DNA from: Deltaproteobacteria bacterium
GTDB lineage: Bacteria; Desulfobacterota_B; Binatia; UBA9968
DNA length: 8,176 nucleotides
Direction: 5' to 3'
NCBI GenBank assembly: GCA_016193385.1
Contig: JACPSF010000114.1
Span: 1 to 8,176, forward strand
Shown here piece by piece: positions 7,022 to 8,176 of the stretch. A program made the translations under genes and the position numbers. Positions within the stretch are counted from its first letter, which is position 1. Every line of letters begins with the position of its first letter. The notes under the pieces were generated by a model. The model saw nothing but the letters and a program-made list of their open reading frames with translations. It had not been told where the DNA came from and searched no databases.

Positions 7022-7027
7022 AGGAGG
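7022..7027 (+). promoter_or_regulatory. Shine-Dalgarno of treT
   Basis: A perfect AGGAGG lies 8 nt upstream of the ATG at 7036, inside the 25-nt gap after the ATPase stop. It is the strongest ribosome-binding site in the window and fixes the start of the next gene. Confidence 0.8.
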
Positions 7028-7035
7028 GACCGACG

Positions 7036-8176
7036 ATGCTTCCAGAGGTCCGTGTCGGGCGCCGCTGCGGGGCGATGTTGGCAAACATCGAGAACTATCG
7101 AATGCTCGTGAGCGACGAGTTGGCCGAGGAGGTGATGTCGTTGGCCCGGGAGCTCAAAGGCGTGAGAATCTGCCATATCAACTCGACCGCCTATGGTGGA
7201 GGGGTGGCCGAGCTGTTGGCGCGCTATCTCCCGGCGCTCCATGCCGTGGACATCACCGCGGACTGGCGGTTGATCCACGGCAAGCCGGAGTTTTTCACTG
7301 TAACCAAGGCCTTTCACAACGCGCTGCAAGGCGGCCATTATGACCTAGGCGCCGCAGAGCAAGATCTCTATCTCCAGGTGAACGAGCAGAGCGCGAAGCT
7401 CTTGGATGAGAACTACGACGTCTTCATCGTCCATGACCCGCAGCCCGCCGCGCTCAGGCATTTCACCGGCCCCAAGTCGGCGAAATGGATCTGGCGCTGC
7501 CATATTGACAGTTCCTCACCGGATGAGGCCGTGAGTAGTTTCCTGCGTCCGTATATTGCGGAGTACGATGCGGCCGTGTTCACCTTACCGGAGTTTCTCT
7601 TGCCCGGCCTTCAGGTCAAAAAGCTCGCCATCATTCCTCCGGCCATCGATCCACTCGCCACCAAGAACATGGAGCTGTCACCGGAACTCTGCCGCCGGGC
7701 GATCGCGGACTCAGGTGTAGATCTGAATCGCCCCCTGATCGTTCAGGTCTCGCGCTTCGACCCTTGGAAAGATCCCCTGGGGGTGATCCGAGCCTACCGT
7801 CTGGTCAAGGAAGAGATTCCCGGGGTCCAGTTGGCGCTGATCGGCGCTATGGCCGGGGATGATCCGGAGGGCTGGGAACTCTTGGATCGCGTCGAGGAGG
7901 AGTCTGCCGAGGATCCCTGCATGTTTGTCTTCACCAACCTGGGTGGTGTGGGCAGCATGGAGGTCAATGTCTTCCAACGCGGCTCGGATGTCGTCATACA
8001 AAAATCGATCCGCGAAGGATTTGGCTTGGTGGTCTCGGAGGCGTTCTGGAAGGAGAAGCCCGTGGTGGCCGGAAAGGCGGGAGGAATCCCCATGCAATTT
8101 CCCCAGGGATTTGAGTCCTACCTGGTTGAAACGATCGAGCAATGCGCCGAGCGGGTCGTGCATCTGCTCGCACGTC
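7036..8176 (+). CDS. treT: Trehalose synthase (TreT-type) GT4 glycosyltransferase, 3' end beyond the window
   Basis: The frame is open from ATG 7036 to the window edge (380 codons); family members are about 410 aa, so some 30 residues are missing. It is a cytoplasmic GT-B retaining glycosyltransferase resembling archaeal/Thermotoga trehalose glycosyltransferring synthase, which reversibly makes trehalose from NDP-glucose and glucose. Visible features are INSTAYGGGVAELL (48-61, the N-domain glycine loop), VHDPQP (H133, D134), a CHIDSS segment (155-160, acceptor side), QVSRFDPWKDPLG (237-249, with R240 and K245 expected to bind the donor diphosphate) and REGFGLVVSE (326-335), which contains the GT4 E-x7-E pair E327/E335. 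KAGGIPMQF follows. The HDPQP plus CHIDSS plus SRFDPWKDP combination is what separates TreT from generic GT4 enzymes in my recognition. The donor (ADP-, UDP- or GDP-glucose) cannot be read from sequence. It continues the same-strand operon and gives a link to the GlgP end product. Confidence 0.88.
   Translation, partial: MLPEVRVGRRCGAMLANIENYRMLVSDELAEEVMSLARELKGVRICHINSTAYGGGVAELLARYLPALHAVDITADWRLIHGKPEFFTVTKAFHNALQGGHYDLGAAEQDLYLQVNEQSAKLLDENYDVFIVHDPQPAALRHFTGPKSAKWIWRCHIDSSSPDEAVSSFLRPYIAEYDAAVFTLPEFLLPGLQVKKLAIIPPAIDPLATKNMELSPELCRRAIADSGVDLNRPLIVQVSRFDPWKDPLGVIRAYRLVKEEIPGVQLALIGAMAGDDPEGWELLDRVEEESAEDPCMFVFTNLGGVGSMEVNVFQRGSDVVIQKSIREGFGLVVSEAFWKEKPVVAGKAGGIPMQFPQGFESYLVETIEQCAERVVHLLAR

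Overview
The window is a dense, single-strand (+) stretch of a bacterial chromosome, GC-rich by eye, carrying central-carbon and storage-sugar genes. In order it holds the 3' end of an alpha-glucan (glycogen) phosphorylase gene, phosphoglycerate kinase (pgk), acetate kinase (ackA), a cyclic 2,3-diphosphoglycerate synthetase-like P-loop protein (COG2403 type) whose frame is broken, a SERCA-like P-type cation ATPase, and the 5' part of a GT4 glycosyltransferase of the trehalose synthase (TreT) type that runs off the right edge. No RNA gene, mobile element, CRISPR array, long repeat or convincing terminator or promoter was seen. No gene-free stretch exceeds 300 bases.

The gene set suggests an uncultivated Gram-negative lineage (NC10/Methylomirabilota, Rokubacteria, Desulfobacterota or Nitrospirota-like). 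This rests on gene content and memory of similar clusters, not on a phylogenetic marker, and should be treated as weak.

Layout: the gaps between genes are about 15 nt (glgP-pgk), 64 nt (pgk-ackA), 10 nt (ackA-COG2403), 28 nt (COG2403 remnant-ATPase) and 25 nt (ATPase-treT). Good Shine-Dalgarno sequences precede pgk, ackA, the COG2403 gene and treT. The one before the COG2403 gene overlaps the ackA stop codon. Everything looks like one operon whose promoter lies left of the window.

Functional reading (inference): GlgP releases glucose-1-phosphate from glycogen, Pgk and AckA make ATP by substrate-level phosphorylation, and TreT can interconvert NDP-glucose plus glucose with trehalose. The COG2403 protein resembles the archaeal enzyme that makes the solute cyclic 2,3-diphosphoglycerate. 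The Ca2+-type ATPase would spend the ATP on ion export. The theme is storage carbon, ATP and possibly compatible solutes. The most unusual spot is near 3799-3808, where the COG2403 gene appears to have lost roughly 45-55 bp, including a conserved Gly-rich motif, and changed frame. This is either a real lesion or an assembly or consensus error.
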